This document shows positions 10,557-24,200 of a DNA stretch of 64,000 nt, in pieces. This stretch comes from Ephemerocybe angulata (Eukaryota; Basidiomycota; Agaricomycetes; Agaricales; Psathyrellaceae). The position numbers and the translations under genes are program-made. Every line of letters starts with the position of its first letter. Positions within the stretch are counted from its first letter, which is position 1. Under the pieces are notes generated by a model, which ran no database searches, was not told where the DNA came from, and saw only the letters and a list, made by a program, of their open reading frames with translations. Location: assembly GCA_013368325.1 (NCBI GenBank), contig JAACJK010000237.1, forward strand, positions 40,603 through 104,602. The letters run 5' to 3'.

Positions 10557-13500
10557 ATGTTTGCCTCCCTCCATTCAGCATTCTCGTCTGCTGGCTCCAA
10601 GTACGGTGCGAATGGTCCAAGCTCCAAGGTACTGTCGCCTCTTGTCTCCCTCCCCGGCTACCCATCCATGCGTTGTACTAATCATAACACCTAACAGCAG
10701 AGCTATACCACAACTGCAACCCTCCCGGCGCGCTTCAGCGTCCACGTAGCGCCCCAGAAGGCCCCGGGATTTGCTGCCTCTCCTTACTACCCTCAGTCTG
10801 CGAACGTTATCAACAAATCAGATAGGGATGGTGCGGTCGGGTACCGCCCTTCCATCCCCCAAGCTCAGTACCCGGGGCCACCCCGCTACGATGACCGTTA
10901 CGCCCACGCCCACCCAGCGCCCCCGAGGCTGAACACGAGCGCCCCAGCCGCCATCCCCCGGGGCTACGCCGACCCAAAACTCTCCGCGCCCGCACCAGCA
11001 CCAGTCTCCATCCCCGCCCCACCGCGTAACGGCGTCCCGAACTTCAACATCTACCAAGGCTCCGCGCAAGACACCTACATCTACGAACAATCGCAGGGCT
11101 CCAAATCTGATCTTCTATCCACGTCCGAGTTCGACTCTGTCGTCTCGCCCTCGCCCACAGAATCCATGAGCAGCACCGTCACGATGCGAGGAGGCGCTGA
11201 TACTCCAAGGACGGACGCAGGGAGTCTGGAGCCGAGTCCAGTCGAGCCGCCCACCCCGATGTCGAGGCGGAACTCGTTGGTGTTCAACGGTGGACCGCCC
11301 CCACCAATGGCGATGGGGATGCATGGTAGTTATACGGGGAGGTCGGCAGGCCCGGCTCCCCCTCCCGTTGGAAGGATGGGCGCGTTCCCCCCTCATATGG
11401 CTGCCGCTATGAACAGGTACGCTACCAGATTCACTTTTCTCTTGACGGGAATACTGATGGAACGTGTCATAGGACCCCATCCATGGACTCCGTCGATGTC
11501 CGCGAGCGTATCGCCATCGCGAACGCAGAGTACAACTCCGCCTCGACAGGCTCATACTACTCCAGCCCCGAGCCATCAACCAAGTCGCACACGCCTTCAC
11601 CCCCGCAGCATGCCTCACACCCCATACCTCCGATGACGCCCGGCTCGTCATCGTCGCAACGATTGCCTCAGCAGCAGCAGCCACAGGCCGTTTACTCCGA
11701 ACCGGCCTACATCCACACCAGCCCCGAGGCCACCCACGCGCACATCCAGGGCCCCAGTGGCACTCGCAGCCGCAGCATCTCTCCACCGCAGCCTCAACCT
11801 CTGCAACAGCAGCAGCAGGGAGCGTACCCTGACACGCGCCCCTCCTCGAGGCACGAGATCCGCCGGCCCAGCCCACCCCAGCAGCAGTCGAGCGGGTATG
11901 GATCCGGTGCCTCAACGCCACAGATGCGGAGGTCTCCCAGCCAGCGTGGAGACTACAATCTCCCTCCTTCGTCAAACTCCCCGCCCACGTACCCTCAAGC
12001 CGACGACTACTTCACCCAGAACGCCGCTTCGTCGTCGAGACATGCTCCGCAACAGCAGCAGGCGTACGGGCCCGACGCCGGTTATGCCAACAACATGAAG
12101 TACAGCACGACGCCCTCTTCGTCCCCTCCCCGCGAGGACCCGTATGCCCAGGACCGTCGAGACAGGTCGAGCTCCTCCTCCCCTCCTGAAATTAGCCGTC
12201 AGACGAGCACGAGGTACTCTTCTGGTGCTGGACACCAGGAGCGTGATCGATACTCGCATTCTCCACCCGACACCTCGGTTCGGCTGGACGATGATGGGTA
12301 TAGCAGGGAGCGCGATGTGCCGAGGCGGGAAAGGAAGGTCTCCTATTCAAGCTCGATGGGGCGCCCCATCCCTGATGCCCCTGTGTCCTACGCGTCTTCG
12401 TCAGGCTCGAATAGCTCGAGTTCAACTGCACGAGGGGACAGGGACAGGGATAGGGACCGCGAGCGAGATTATGCGCCGAGGGACCGGGCCTCCAGAGATC
12501 GTGACCGCGAACGTGAGCGGGACAGGGACAGGGATAGGGACTACTACTCCTCGTCGTCCTCTCGCGACCGTGACCGCGACCGCGACGCTCGCCGCAACAG
12601 CGTCTACCCCGCCGAGGCCCTCAACCAACAGCAACAGCAATCCACAGTCCCTTTCCATAAATCGACACCTCCCTCGCCTCCGAACCAGAACCAAAACCTC
12701 AAGTACCCCGTCCCGCCTTCGGCGCCTCTTCCTCCCCTCCCCAACGGTCCTCAACGACAAGGCTCGTACCCTCCCCCAGCAGCGCCAGAACGGATGACTC
12801 GCCAGAGATCTGTGAGCATGTCTAGCGCACCGCACGCCCCTTCCCGCCTTTCGACTGTGGAAGACGTATCGATGTCCATGTCGAACATGTCTCTCGGCCC
12901 CGAGGAGACTTCGTTTAATGGCGGCAGAGGACCCAGGCACCCCGACCTCGGCACTCCCTCCTCAAACGCTGTCCCCATGCCCTCCACGGGCCTTGAGACG
13001 GACCCCGTCGGAGCCCCCGTATACCGGAGACGCCGCATGAGCGTCATATCCCAGGTCTCCGACGCCGGCTCAATGGCGACGACCGCCACCGGCGTGAGCA
13101 ACGCAGCTACAATCGCATCCTCCGCACTTCCCCCTCCTCCATCGGCCTCGATGCCGCCCCGCGAGTACGCTCAAGAGTCGCGCTCGCACCGCTCAGCCTC
13201 CGACCCCCCGGCGCCCATCCCGGCGGCGATCCCGCCCTCGCAGCAGCAGCAGGCTTACCGTGCCGAACAGCAACCGGCACCGTACAGGAGGATGAGCGAC
13301 GGCGACCGGCCTGCGTCTAGATACGACTTGAAGGTCAATACAGAGTACGCGGTCGAGTATGGGAAGCAGTATACCCCGCACCCCGAGCCGGTGAGGAGGT
13401 ACTCGGATGGGGAGACGAGCGCGACTCTGCCCAGCGTCGGGTTTAGGTCGCTGGGTCAGCAGCAACAGCAGCAGCAACAGTATCAGCAGCAGTATGGTCA

Positions 13501-13907
13501 GTATCAGCAGGGAGGGCTGATGGGAGGGAGGAATGTGCGGTGGAACGACAACTTGATTTGTCCATCGCCTGTATTGCCGTCAGCGAAGAGGCAGGGATGG
13601 TATAATCGACGAGGGTGAGTTTTTCTTCTTTTTTGGCCTCTGGGTATCCTTTTGCGACGTGAACTGATTTTTGTCCTATAGTGACCAGCTTTGGACGAAC
13701 GACGGTATGTTCCGCCCTGCCCCGGCCGATCAGCAGTACCCGCCTGACTTGGACGACTACCCCGACCATGGCGAGGGCTGGCAGAACGAGGACGGCGTTC
13801 GGATTGATATGGAGCATCGCAGAATTCCCAAGGTCCCGAGGAGGTCGGCGTTGAAGGTTCCTGGCGGTGTTAGCTCGAGCGCTGGTGGAGGTGTTTCGTT
13901 CGCTTGA
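10557..13907 (+). CDS. Disordered Ser/Pro/Gln-rich conserved fungal protein
   Basis: Four exons are supported: 10557-10628, 10698-11416, 11473-13614 and 13682-13907. All joints keep the frame. The protein starts MFASLHSAFSSAGSKYGANG. It is almost entirely low complexity: proline/serine tracts, CAG-coded glutamine runs, an Arg/Asp dipeptide block (RDRDRDRERD-type, about 12.43-12.59 kb) and SRRNSL-like phosphosite motifs. The C-terminus is ordered and looks conserved: CPSPVLPSAKRQGWYNRRGD, then QLWTNDGMFRPA. Spliced length is about 1,050 residues. The function is unknown. Composition suggests a scaffold or signalling protein, which is inference only. Confidence 0.8.
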
Positions 13908-14733
13908 AATCCTGAACATGGTATCGAATTGTGACTTATATTTTGTCGTCTAAGTTATTTCTCTTTGCATTCTCTCGTATTTATCACCTTCGCTCTTTGC
14001 TGTGTCTACCGCCCCCTTCGTTTCTTCACTCCTTTGTTTGCTCCCTTCGCAATTGCTGGCCTTCCTACATACGTCGCTTCTTCGTGACCGCCGTTCTTTC
14101 GCTCATTCTGTTCGCGACTATCACACACGCCTTTTCACGATCCACCTCTCGTACCTAGAGCTCTTTCATCTCATTTTGTATCACCAACCACATCTCCCAT
14201 GGTCCCACATTCACTTGTACTATTATACCGTATGACGAGCAATACATCGACTTGACAAAGTGTATGGGGTGACTTGGCGTGATCACACATAGATATAACT
14301 TGAATCAGCAGTGTTTCGGTCGTTCGAGTAGCCCTTTTAAAATGAAATGGGACTAATAGGCATGTAGTCATGAGGATATATTGTCTCCTCCACACGATTC
14401 TCCCGCTGGCAGTACTTGTGTGTGGTCTCGGAGACTGAGGCACGATGCCCGTAAGAAGTTCGACTTCCTAGAACGATGTGCAAGAGGCCGCTCCCAGATC
14501 TAGCGCCACGTTGTAATGCCAGCCCACAACCGCTTTCACAATATATACCTAGGTAGGTTCGAGGACCCATACACCTTTGTGCCGCCTCCACCACCTGTTA
14601 TCGCAGACATACTCGAGCAATTCTCGAGGACGAGGTAAGTCCCCGCGATAACATGCCGGAAGGCCGTTATTTGAGATGCTCATAGTTCTGTGGAGCCAGT
14701 AAAAAACGCGTTACAACCTACGCACGGCGAGGA
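13908..14733. other. Intergenic, 3' UTR and upstream region
   Basis: T/C-rich sequence downstream of the disordered-protein gene (13.95-14.2 kb) is likely its 3' UTR. After that nothing recognisable appears before the zinc-finger gene start at 14734. Confidence 0.4.
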
Positions 14734-15237
14734 ATGGCTAAGGGCGGGAAAGGAGGGCAGAAAGTAAGCGCCCAACCTATACCGACGGGCCTTTAAGGTC
14801 ACTAACGTGATACTCTACTCCTACAGGGAAAGAATAAGCAAGAGAAGAAACAGCCTAAAGCAAAGCTGAAGTGCAACCAGTGCGACAAGACATCCTCTTC
14901 ACAGGAAGGGCTCGATGAGCACACGAGGATCGTTCACCCGACCGTAAACGACGCCATGGACTCCCCGCCTTGTGACAAATCTGAAGCCGATTCGGAAATT
15001 GACACCTCCTCGGAGATGGCATGCGAGTGTGAACTTTGCTCTATCGCAAGTGCGAAGCTAGAAGCACTCGTGAAGGCACAGAGCTCAGGTGATATACTGT
15101 GTCAACGCGCTATAGGGGAGTTCCAGTGCTATAGGTGTGGATGTAGCTTCTCGTTCGCGCCCGTGGACGGTGTTTTTCACTTAAGTCGGAAGCTGGTTCA
15201 TCATGTTGATTCGATGTTTGAATGCGAGGAACCTTGA
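14734..15237 (+). CDS. Small C2H2 zinc-finger protein
   Basis: Two exons, 14734-14763 and 14827-15237, separated by a 63-nt intron (GTAAGC...CTACAG); both joints are in frame. The spliced protein is about 146 residues. A lysine-rich N-terminus (MAKGGKGGQKGKNKQEKKQ) is followed by one classical finger, CNQCDKTSSSQEGLDEHTRI then VH (C-X2-C-X12-H-X4-H). Further CXXC pairs are CELC and CYRCGCSFSF, the latter followed by LVHH. It is probably a nucleic-acid-binding protein. A related gene lies 450 bp downstream. No orthologue is recognised. Confidence 0.7.
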
Positions 15238-15636
15238 AACGTGTACGTAGCCTATTAGCCTCCTTTATGTAGGAACTGCCATGAGTTGCATCGCTTGTAT
15301 GACCTCGGCGGCATTAGACTCGGAGCTGATACAACACTGATAAGCGCTCATGTCAATTAATCACGTAGGCGCCAAAGCGAGTTCTGCGCCTAGAATCCGT
15401 GATGGGTTATGCGGGGAATGCCACTGGAAAAATACCTCTTATTAGACTACTGTACGCGTAGCAGACCCGATCCAGATTCTTCCAGTCGAGAGGCAGGCTG
15501 CTCGACCACGAGGCCGCCTTAGCCCCGATTTCGCAAGCCTCGCAGCAGTCTGTGGGCGCCTTTACCTTTTCCTACGTCTTCTTGTGGGTAGCTTCCATTA
15601 TCGATCCACAGCATTGTCAATATTTGTCAATATCGT

Positions 15637-15644
15637 TATATATA
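15637..15644 (+). promoter_or_regulatory. TATA-like box before second zinc-finger gene
   Basis: TATATATA ends 41 bp before the ATG at 15686, preceded by a direct repeat of GTCAATAT (about 15616-15634). The position is plausible for a short-leader promoter. Confidence 0.4.
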
Positions 15645-15685
15645 GCCCTCAATAAGGTATCTTCTCAAGTTCTTCCCTCTCAGCC

Positions 15686-16590
15686 ATGTCGTTCGACCTC
15701 TTCGTCTGCCTAACGTGTTCAAAGCGAATGGCTTCATTCACGGCCCTGGTCGACCACTGTACGGAGAGGTTGCACCATATCTACAGCGAATACTCTTGCG
15801 ATCGATGTCAGACTCCATTTGAGAGTCAGGTCGCTCTGGAAGAGGTATGTGCGACGCAAGGATCACTGAAAGGACCCACCTCAATTAATGCCGATGCTAC
15901 CGCTGGTTAACAGCATCTGAACGTGACTCATCCCTCCGACTTCAAGCTTAGACAAGAGGAGAATAAGGCCTCATCCAATATCGCTGAAGCGACACCGAAG
16001 AGCTCCGAGGTTCCCAGTGTCGAGCCTGTAGTTCCTACTGTGCTCCAAGATCCGGTGAGCCGAGCCGTATAATATATAAAGATTCTCACCAACTGAGGAC
16101 GTTTAAGATCACTGAACCCAAGCTTAAGACTTATGATTGTGCGACGTGTCCGGAGAAGTTTAGATTGGCAACCAGCCTGAGCGCTCATACCACGGCCAAG
16201 CACCCTCCAATACGCGGCAAATTTAGCATTCCAAGTCTTGTCGAGAAGCTCCAGGAGGCTGCTGTGAAGGTGAGTTAAAGCTTCTCTACCTTTTTTTCGA
16301 ATTTTATTGAACATCTCTTGAATGCGAAGGACATCTTGGCGGGGAAGGTAATTCCACGAATTCGAAGCTACAATCGCTGCTTGCGCCCAAGAGCTCGTCA
16401 GACTCAATCGCCATCCCTGCGTCTGGAGAGGTTTTGTGCTCAAGGTGTTCTTGCAGATTCTCGCTGATCTCAGCAGACTGTCCTTCCGAGTCTCAAGAGA
16501 ACGTGAAGACGACGCGAAGGAAGAGGGTTTGGTACTATGCTCCCAAGGTGTGTTTTCGAAGTATCCTACAATCGTTATCATGATGACATG
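15686..16590 (+). CDS. C2H2 zinc-finger protein, multi-exon (3' end uncertain)
   Basis: Starts [15 protein letters not shown]. Three fingers can be read. The first is CLTC...HCTERLHH. The second, [16 protein letters not shown], continues HLNVTH across an intron that begins at GTATGT near 15846 and ends at TAACAG near 15912. The third, in the exon after 16108, is [20 protein letters not shown] then KH. The second finger becomes C-X2-C-X12-H-X4-H only after splicing, which supports the intron. A later frame (about 16327-16581) encodes [15 protein letters not shown], resembling CYRCGCSFSF of the upstream gene. The joint leading into it could not be placed in frame, so the 3' exon is tentative or the gene has decayed there. 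Confidence 0.55.
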
Positions 16591-18235
16591 CTAAAACGCT
16601 GCCCGTAATAGCAGTCGTGAGGATCTCCAAATTGCGGAGAGCGCGAGGAGGTTGCTGCGAGGTTAAACGCCGAAGCGTCTGACTTCGGCGATGCAATCCA
16701 AGTTTCTTGATCTATTTACTGGTGATCAACGTGTAGTTTACTACGATATATATACCCGAGGACTCTCGCAGAAACTATGCATGCCCTTCGATAATTCGCC
16801 GTAACTATCGATTTGAAAGAAATGGCCTGGCTGGGAATCGAACGCGGTCAGTCAGAAGGACATAGGCGCCCGTAGCCGAGGTGCGGTTCTCACTTCTTCT
16901 CCATATTTATAGATTGCTCTGCCTATGGTCTCAGAAAACTATATAGCTCCTTCGCCACTCATCTCTGACAGAGGGAGAAAGAAACGCAAGGAACAGTGCC
17001 TTCAGGCCGTGCCTGGCTTTTTTGCCAATGTATTGCAAAAGCCTCTGATCCAGGTAAGTACAAATTAAAGCCCTTCGGTCCCCGTCCCTCGACGCCCAAT
17101 TCTTTCTTCCTTTCCCCCACCTGCTCACCTAAATCTACAGGGTTTCGAATATAGAGTCGCGAATATGGAAACAGGGCTGCGTAGACTTGCTGATGACCCA
17201 ATCTCACTCAGGTATGTCTAGCATATATTGTGGTAGCGACTCCCGGTTGACTCGCGACGGCTTCAACGCTCATTCGGAACGGTGCTGTGACACTGTATCC
17301 TGAAGAATCATAGGTGAATGTCCGCGAGAATTCCCAGACTCACCATTGGCTTTTGAGCCTCTACAATTTATCTCTGGTTACAGTATGACCCAAGCCGGGT
17401 CATACTCGAGTTAAGGCTCCCCTTCTCTCAGAGTTTTGTCCCGTTGGTATACGGAATGAGGATGAGCATATATTCCTTCCTATAATCCATCCAAATCTCA
17501 GTATTCTTCCCTATTCTTCAGCGAAATTTAGCTCATTTCATATTCACCAACCATGATATCCAATGCCCGTTCTAGCTCGTTTCCAAAGGACAGGGAATTT
17601 ACCCTTTTGGCGACATATTCTACCTTCGGGTCACCTGAACGTGAGTCGAACACCCCCAGAAAATAGCTCATACTCGACTCCATCGTCTGATCCTCTACTT
17701 CTCGTCTACAGTGCCGCTAATTAACATTGAGATTCCTTCGCGGTGTGGTTCTTGCTGTCCCGTTGCCCCAACCAGGTTATAAGTGAAGTTCACCTTTTCT
17801 CAGAGCTCAGGATCGTCGTGAACAGTTGGCAGGGGGATGTGAAGCATTATTCGTTTCCCTTGCCACATTCGACCCAGATTTTGGTATTACAACGCCTGGG
17901 CGACACAGCCGAAGCTCACGAGTCAGTTCACATAGTGCCGACGATATGAGTTCATGATACAGCTCTGGGCATGCGATGTGAGTAGCGTTTGCATTTCAAA
18001 TTCATTGGCTGTTACCTCAATAATAATCCCTCGAAGTTACCGACTTCACCTTCCCACTAACCCTTCTCGAAGATTTTGGATTCTTCGATATTCGAGTCAG
18101 CTGGAACGGTACGCATTCTGACTCCCCATTACATTTTTGAATTGAATTATTGAGTTTGTAACCGTGAGAAAGCATGCACAAAATATGCATCAACGTTGGC
18201 GCGCGTCGATTCCAACGTTTCTCCCAACCATCATC
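16591..18235. other. Zinc-finger-like remnants and BRR2 upstream region
   Basis: No complete gene was found. A frame near 17232-17295 encodes CGSDSRLTRDGFNAHSERCC, which resembles half a zinc finger. A possible two-exon micro-gene starts MISNARSSSFPKDREFTLL at 17551. Both look like degraded relatives of the two zinc-finger genes upstream. The last 280 bp should include the BRR2 promoter. Confidence 0.3.
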
Positions 18236-21200
18236 ATGTCTGGCAAAAAACCTGACCTTTCGGGGTACAACTATGGCGCTATTGCGTCCCTGGTCTTGAC
18301 GACGGAACGAGGCAATCTTCCTCGACGAGACAAGGAGCCAGACGGCGCCCCGACCTCGCTCGCTGGCCGAATCGACCCCCGCGACATGGGGTCGAAGGTC
18401 CTGCGGGAGGCCCCCAAGGACATGGACAAGAAGAAGAAGAAGGCCGCGGCGGAGCAGGACGACGGGGGCGAGCGGCAGGCGCGGAGAAAGGCGGCGACGG
18501 CGGCGGAGGGAGGGTTTGGGTATGCGGACATCATCGAGGCCACGCAGGACGTCGAGGGGCTCACGTACCGCCCGCGGACGGCGGAGACGAGGGAGGTGTA
18601 CCAGCTCATGCTCTCCTTGGTCGACAAGCTGCTGGGCGACCAGGCGCAGGATATCGTGCGAAGTGCGGCCGACACCGTGCTCGAGACGCTCAAGAACGAG
18701 AACATGCGCGACTTTGACAAGAAGAGGGAGGTGGAGGACATTCTGGGCCCGATTCCGAACGAGCAGTTCGACCAGCTGCTCAGCCTGTCCAAGAAGATCA
18801 CCGACTACAACGCGGAAGACGAGACGATGGCCGACCCGGATGCGGACACGCGGGATGCGGATATCGAGGACGGCGTCAACGTGGTGTTCGACGACGAGGA
18901 TGCGGAGGAGGAGGAGGAGGAGGGTTTCGAGGTCGACGAAGAGAGTGAAGAGGAGGAGGAGGAGGACAAGGAGGTCGAGCGAGGGCCGGAGATGGACACC
19001 GCAGGGGAGGATCTCGTCATTGGGGGGTCCTCGGCGACGAGCAAGGGCTCGCAGGACAAAGACATTGTCTCGCCCCGCTCTATCGACGGTTTCTGGGTCC
19101 AGCGCCAGATCTCTGAAGTCTACCCCGACCCCGTCACCGTGGCCGACAAGACGACCGCCGTGCTCACCATCCTTGGCTCCGAGTCGAGTGCGAGGGACGC
19201 CGAGAACGCGCTCATGGAGCTCTTCGACTTCCAGCATTTCCCCCTCATCGCCAAGTTCATCAAGAACCGGGATGCCATCGTGTGGTGTACGAAGCTGATG
19301 AGGAGCGACGCGGACGAGCGAGTGAATGTCGAGGTCGCGATGCGCGAGAAGGGGGTGGGTTGGATTCTGAGGGAGCTGGCAGGAGAGTCAAAGGGAGAGG
19401 CCATGGACGTTGACCAGGCGAAGCCTGCACCTTCAACGACGGCGCCCGCACCAACATCCTCCGTTCAGCCCAAACGCACGGTGGACCTTGAGAGTCTCGT
19501 CTTCAGCCAAGGCGGTCACCTCATGTCGAACAAGAAGTGCAAGCTTCCTGAAGGATCGTTCAAGCGCGCCAGGAAGGGCTTCGAGGAAATCCACGTCCCA
19601 GCCCCCAAGCAGAAGCCTGTGGGTGAAGGCGAGCTGATTGCAATCGACACCATGCCTGAGTGGTCAAAGAAGGCGTTTTCATCAAAGATGAAGAACCTCA
19701 ACAGGGTGCAGAGCAAGTTGTATCCCATCGCATTCGGAACCGATGAGCCCATTCTGCTCTGTGCGCCCACTGGTGCAGGAAAGGTGAGTTCGACCAATAT
19801 TCTTCGTTAGACCACCCTAATGAACTCCCTTTCAGACGAACGTCGCGATGTTGACTATCCTCCACGAGCTCGGGAAGCATATCAGGCCCGATGGCTCACA
19901 CGACCTCGACTCGTTCAAGATCATCTACGTCGCCCCCATGAAGGCTCTCGTACAGGAGATGGTCGGCAACTTCTCGACTCGCCTTAAGCCCTACGACATC
20001 AAGGTCGGCGAACTCACTGGTGACTCTCAAATGACGAAGCAGCAAATCGCCGAGACTCAGATTATCGTCACGACACCGGAGAAGTGGGACGTTATTACCC
20101 GCAAGAGCACCGATACGAGCTACACCAATCTCGTCCGACTCATCATCATCGACGAGATCCATCTGCTGCATGACGAGCGTGGACCTGTCCTGGAGAGCAT
20201 TGTGGCCAGGACGATCAGGCGGATGGAGCAATCTGGCGAGTACGTTCGCCTTGTCGGTCTCTCCGCTACCCTTCCCAATTACCAGGACGTCGCGACATTC
20301 CTGCGGGTTGACCAGAAGAAGGGCCTGTTCTACTTCGACGCCAGTTACCGTCCTTGCGGTCTCCAACAGCAGTTCGTCGGTGTTACCGAGAAGAAGGCGA
20401 TCAAGCGGTACCAGGTGATGAACGAGGTTTGCTATGAGAAGGTCATGGACCACGCAGGGAAGGAACAGACGTTGGTCTTCGTGCACTCGAGGAAGGAGAC
20501 GGCGAAGACTGCGAAGTACTTGCGCGACCAGGCGGTGGAGAAAGAGGATATCACCCGGTTCGTCAAGCCCGATGGTGCTACGCGTGAGGTGCTCCTCGGT
20601 GAAGTCGCAAACGTACGCGACCCCAACCTCAAGGACCTACTCCCCTTCGGCTTCGCTATTCACCATGCCGGCATGTCGAGGGAGGACAGGAGCACGGTTG
20701 AAGACCTCTTCGCCGAGGGCTATATCCAGGTTCTCGTCTGTACCGCAACCCTCGCCTGGGGTGTCAACCTTCCCGCCCACACCGTCATCATCAAGGGCAC
20801 GCAGATCTACAACCCGGAGAAGGGTCGCTGGGTCGAGCTGAGTAGCCAGGATGTGCTGCAGATGCTCGGACGTGCGGGTCGCCCGCAGTTCGATACCTTT
20901 GGAGAGGGTGTGATCATCACGAATCACTCTGAGATGCAGTACTACCTCAGCTTGCTTAACCAGCAGCTCCCGATTGAGAGTCAGTTTGTCGCGAAGTTGG
21001 CGGATAACCTGAACGCTGAGATCGTGCTCGGTACGGTGCGGAGTCGGGAGGAGGCCGTCGAGTGGCTTGGGTACACCTACTAGTGAGTTCGCTTTCGATT
21101 TGCCTGCGCGAACGCTTTGCTGATTATTGTCCTTTTCTGTAGCTATGTTCGCATGCTCCGCTCCCCCGCTCTTTACGGCGTCAGTGTCGACTACCAGGAC

Positions 21201-24200
21201 CCATCCGACCCTACCCTCCTCCAGAAACGCGCCGACATCATCCACTCAGCTGCCGTCCTCCTCGAGAAGTGCCAGCTCATCAAGTATGAGCGCGGTGGCA
21301 AGGGTCGTTTCGTCGGCACAGAGCTCGGTCGCATCGCCAGCCATTACTACGTCAGCTACAACTCGATGATGGTCTACAACCAGCACCTGCGCGAGAACAT
21401 GGGGATGCTGGAGCTCTTCAGGGTGTTTGCGCTCAGTAACGAGTTCAAGAACATACCTGTGAGTTGTTTTTATTCTGTACTTCAGTTAAGGCCGGTACAT
21501 TGACGCGCTGCACTTAATAGGTTCGTCCCGAAGAGAAGAATGAATTGGCGCGGCTTTTGGAGCGCGTGCCGATTCCCGTCAAGGAGACCGTCGACGAGCC
21601 GCCCGCGAAGATCAACGTGCTCCTGCAAGCTTACATTTCTGGACTCAAGCTCGACGGATTCGTTCTTGTCGCCGACATGGTGTTCGTCCAACAGTCGGCT
21701 GGAAGGTACGTCTTCACTCGTTTCTTTCCCCTCGTTACCTGCATGCTGACATTCGCTGGCTATAGGATCCTGCGCGCGATGTTTGAGATTTGCTTGAAGA
21801 GAGGATGGGCGATCCCTGCGAAGGCTGCCCTCGAGATGTGTAAGATGGTCGAGAAGCGCATGTGGGGTTCGATGACTCCCTTGAGGCAATTCCCCAAGGT
21901 CCCCGCCGAGGTCATTCGTAAGGCAGAGGGCAAGCAATTCGTAAGTCTTGTTGTATTTAGGCTGATAACCGCGACTGACGTGCCCGTCTGGTAGCCCTGG
22001 TACCGTTACTTCGACCTGAGTCCCCCCGAGATCGGCGAATTGCTCGGTTTGCCCAAGGAGGGCCGTCGTGTCCATCGTCTCGTTCACACCTTCCCCAAAC
22101 TCCAGTACGTGCTTCACATCTATCTCCCGATTCTAATCTGACTGTCCACAGACTCCAAGCTCAGGTCCAGCCTATCACCCGATCCCTTCTTCGTGTCGAC
22201 CTCTCCATCGTGCCCGACTTCCAATGGGACCCTGAAATCCATGGAGGCGCCGAATCGTTCCACATCCTTGTCGAGGACGTTGACGGCGAGGTTATCCTCT
22301 ACCACGATATCTTCATCTTGCGCCAGCGATACGCACAGGACGAGCACAACGTCACCATCACCGTCCCCATGTTCGAGCCCGTTCCCCCCAACTACTACAT
22401 CTCTCTTATCTCCGACCGCTGGCTGCACGCCGAGACCCGCCTCCCCATCTCGTTTAAGCATCTCATCCTCCCCGAGAAGTTCCCGCCTCCCACCCCTCTC
22501 CTCGACCTCCAACCGCTTCCCCTCACTGCTCTCCATAACAAGGAGTTCGAGTCGATCTACGCGCAGAGGATCAAGAACTTCAACAAGATCCAGACGCAGG
22601 TCTTCCAGGCGCTCTACACGACGGACGAGAACGTCTTTATTGGTGCTCCGGCTGGAAGTGGCAAGACCGTTTGTGCCGAGTTCGCGTTGATGAGACTCTG
22701 GAGTGCGAAGGGCGAGCAGAAGAGGGCCGTGTGCATCGAGCCGTACCAGGAGATGGTCGATATGCGGGTGAAGGAGTGGAAGGAGAAGTTCGGGGATGTG
22801 CAGGGTGGGAAGGAGTTTGTGAGTTTGACGGGCGAGGCGAGCGCGGATTTGAGGTTGTTGGAGAAGGGTGATGTTATCGTCTGCACGCCGACCCAGGTTC
22901 GTAATATTGTTTTGACCATAGCGTGCGTAGATAACTGACGTCTATTTGATAGTGGGATGTTATCTCAAGGCGCTGGAGACAGAGGAAGAACGTCCAGAAC
23001 ATCGGCCTTCTGATTGCGGACGAGATCCAGATGGTCGGTGGAGAGGTTGGGCCTACGTATGAAGTCGTCATCTCGAGGACGAGATACGTCTCGGCGCAGA
23101 CTGAGATCAAGACCAGAATCGTAGCGTGTAGTGTTTCGCTCGCGAACGCGAGGGATCTGGGAGAGTGGATGGGTGCCCCGTCGCATGCTATCTTCAACTT
23201 CTCGCCCAGGTACGTTCTAGGTTTCTGTTTGATGTTTTGCTTGTACTTACATCGGTTCGCAGTGCCCGCCCTCTCGACATGGATATCCATCTCCAGTCGT
23301 TCTCGATCCCCCATTTCCCCTCTCTCATGATCGCCATGTCCAAGCCCGCCTACCTCGCCATTTCCGAATACTCCCCCACGAAGCCCGTCATCGTCTTCGT
23401 TCCTTCGCGTCGTCAATGTACCCTCACTGTGGATGACCTCCTTACACATGCTTCTGCAGAGGGCAAGGCCGATCGGTTCCTCAACATTGAGCTCGAAGAT
23501 CTCCAGCCCCATCTCGACCATCTTCGCGACAAGGCACTCGCCGAGAACTTGAAGCACGGTATCGGGTATTATCATGAGGCATTGGACAAGCAGGACAAGA
23601 GGATCGTTCAGAGGCTCTTTGAGTCTGGCGCTATCCAAGTCCTGGTCGCTTCCAAGGTATGTTGTTCATCCCGTTCTCCAGATTCGGCTACTGATGCTTT
23701 GGTAGGATACTGCATGGAGCTTGCCCGTCGCGAGCTACATGGTCATCATCATGGGTGTCCAGTACTACGAAGGCAAGGAGCATCGCTACATCGACTACCC
23801 CGTTATGGACGTCCTTCAGATGATGGGCCGTGCGTGCAGGCCGCTGGAGGACGAGCGCAGTCGCTGTGTCCTCATGTGCCAGCAGACGAGGAAGGACTTC
23901 TACAAGAAGTTCTTGGCTGAGGGGCTGCCCATCGAGTCCCACCTTCCGACGCACATGCTCCACGATTACTTCTTGGCGGAGATTGCGGTGAAGACAATCG
24001 AGAACAAGCAGGATGCTATGGTACGTTATGAGTCGCGCTTCGTCCCTCCGAGTGGATAACTGACATGTATCTCTCAGGACATCTTGACCTGGACGTATTT
24101 CTATCGACGAATGACCCAGAACCCCAATTACTACAACCTGCACAATGTCAGCCACCAGCACTTGTCCGATCATCTCTCCGAGTTGGTGGAGAACACCCTC

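Noticed and set aside
12144..12940. Long Arg/Pro-rich frames on both strands
   Set aside because: They are shadows of the Ser/Pro/Gln-rich gene exon 11473-13614.
16823..16895. tRNA-like minus-strand sequence containing GCGTTCGATTCCCAGC
   Set aside because: Only a B-box-like core is present. The T, anticodon and acceptor stems do not pair, and the A-box is poor.
18516..19298. 260-codon Arg/Ser-rich frame
   Set aside because: It is the +1 shadow of the BRR2 first exon, created by GC-rich codon bias.
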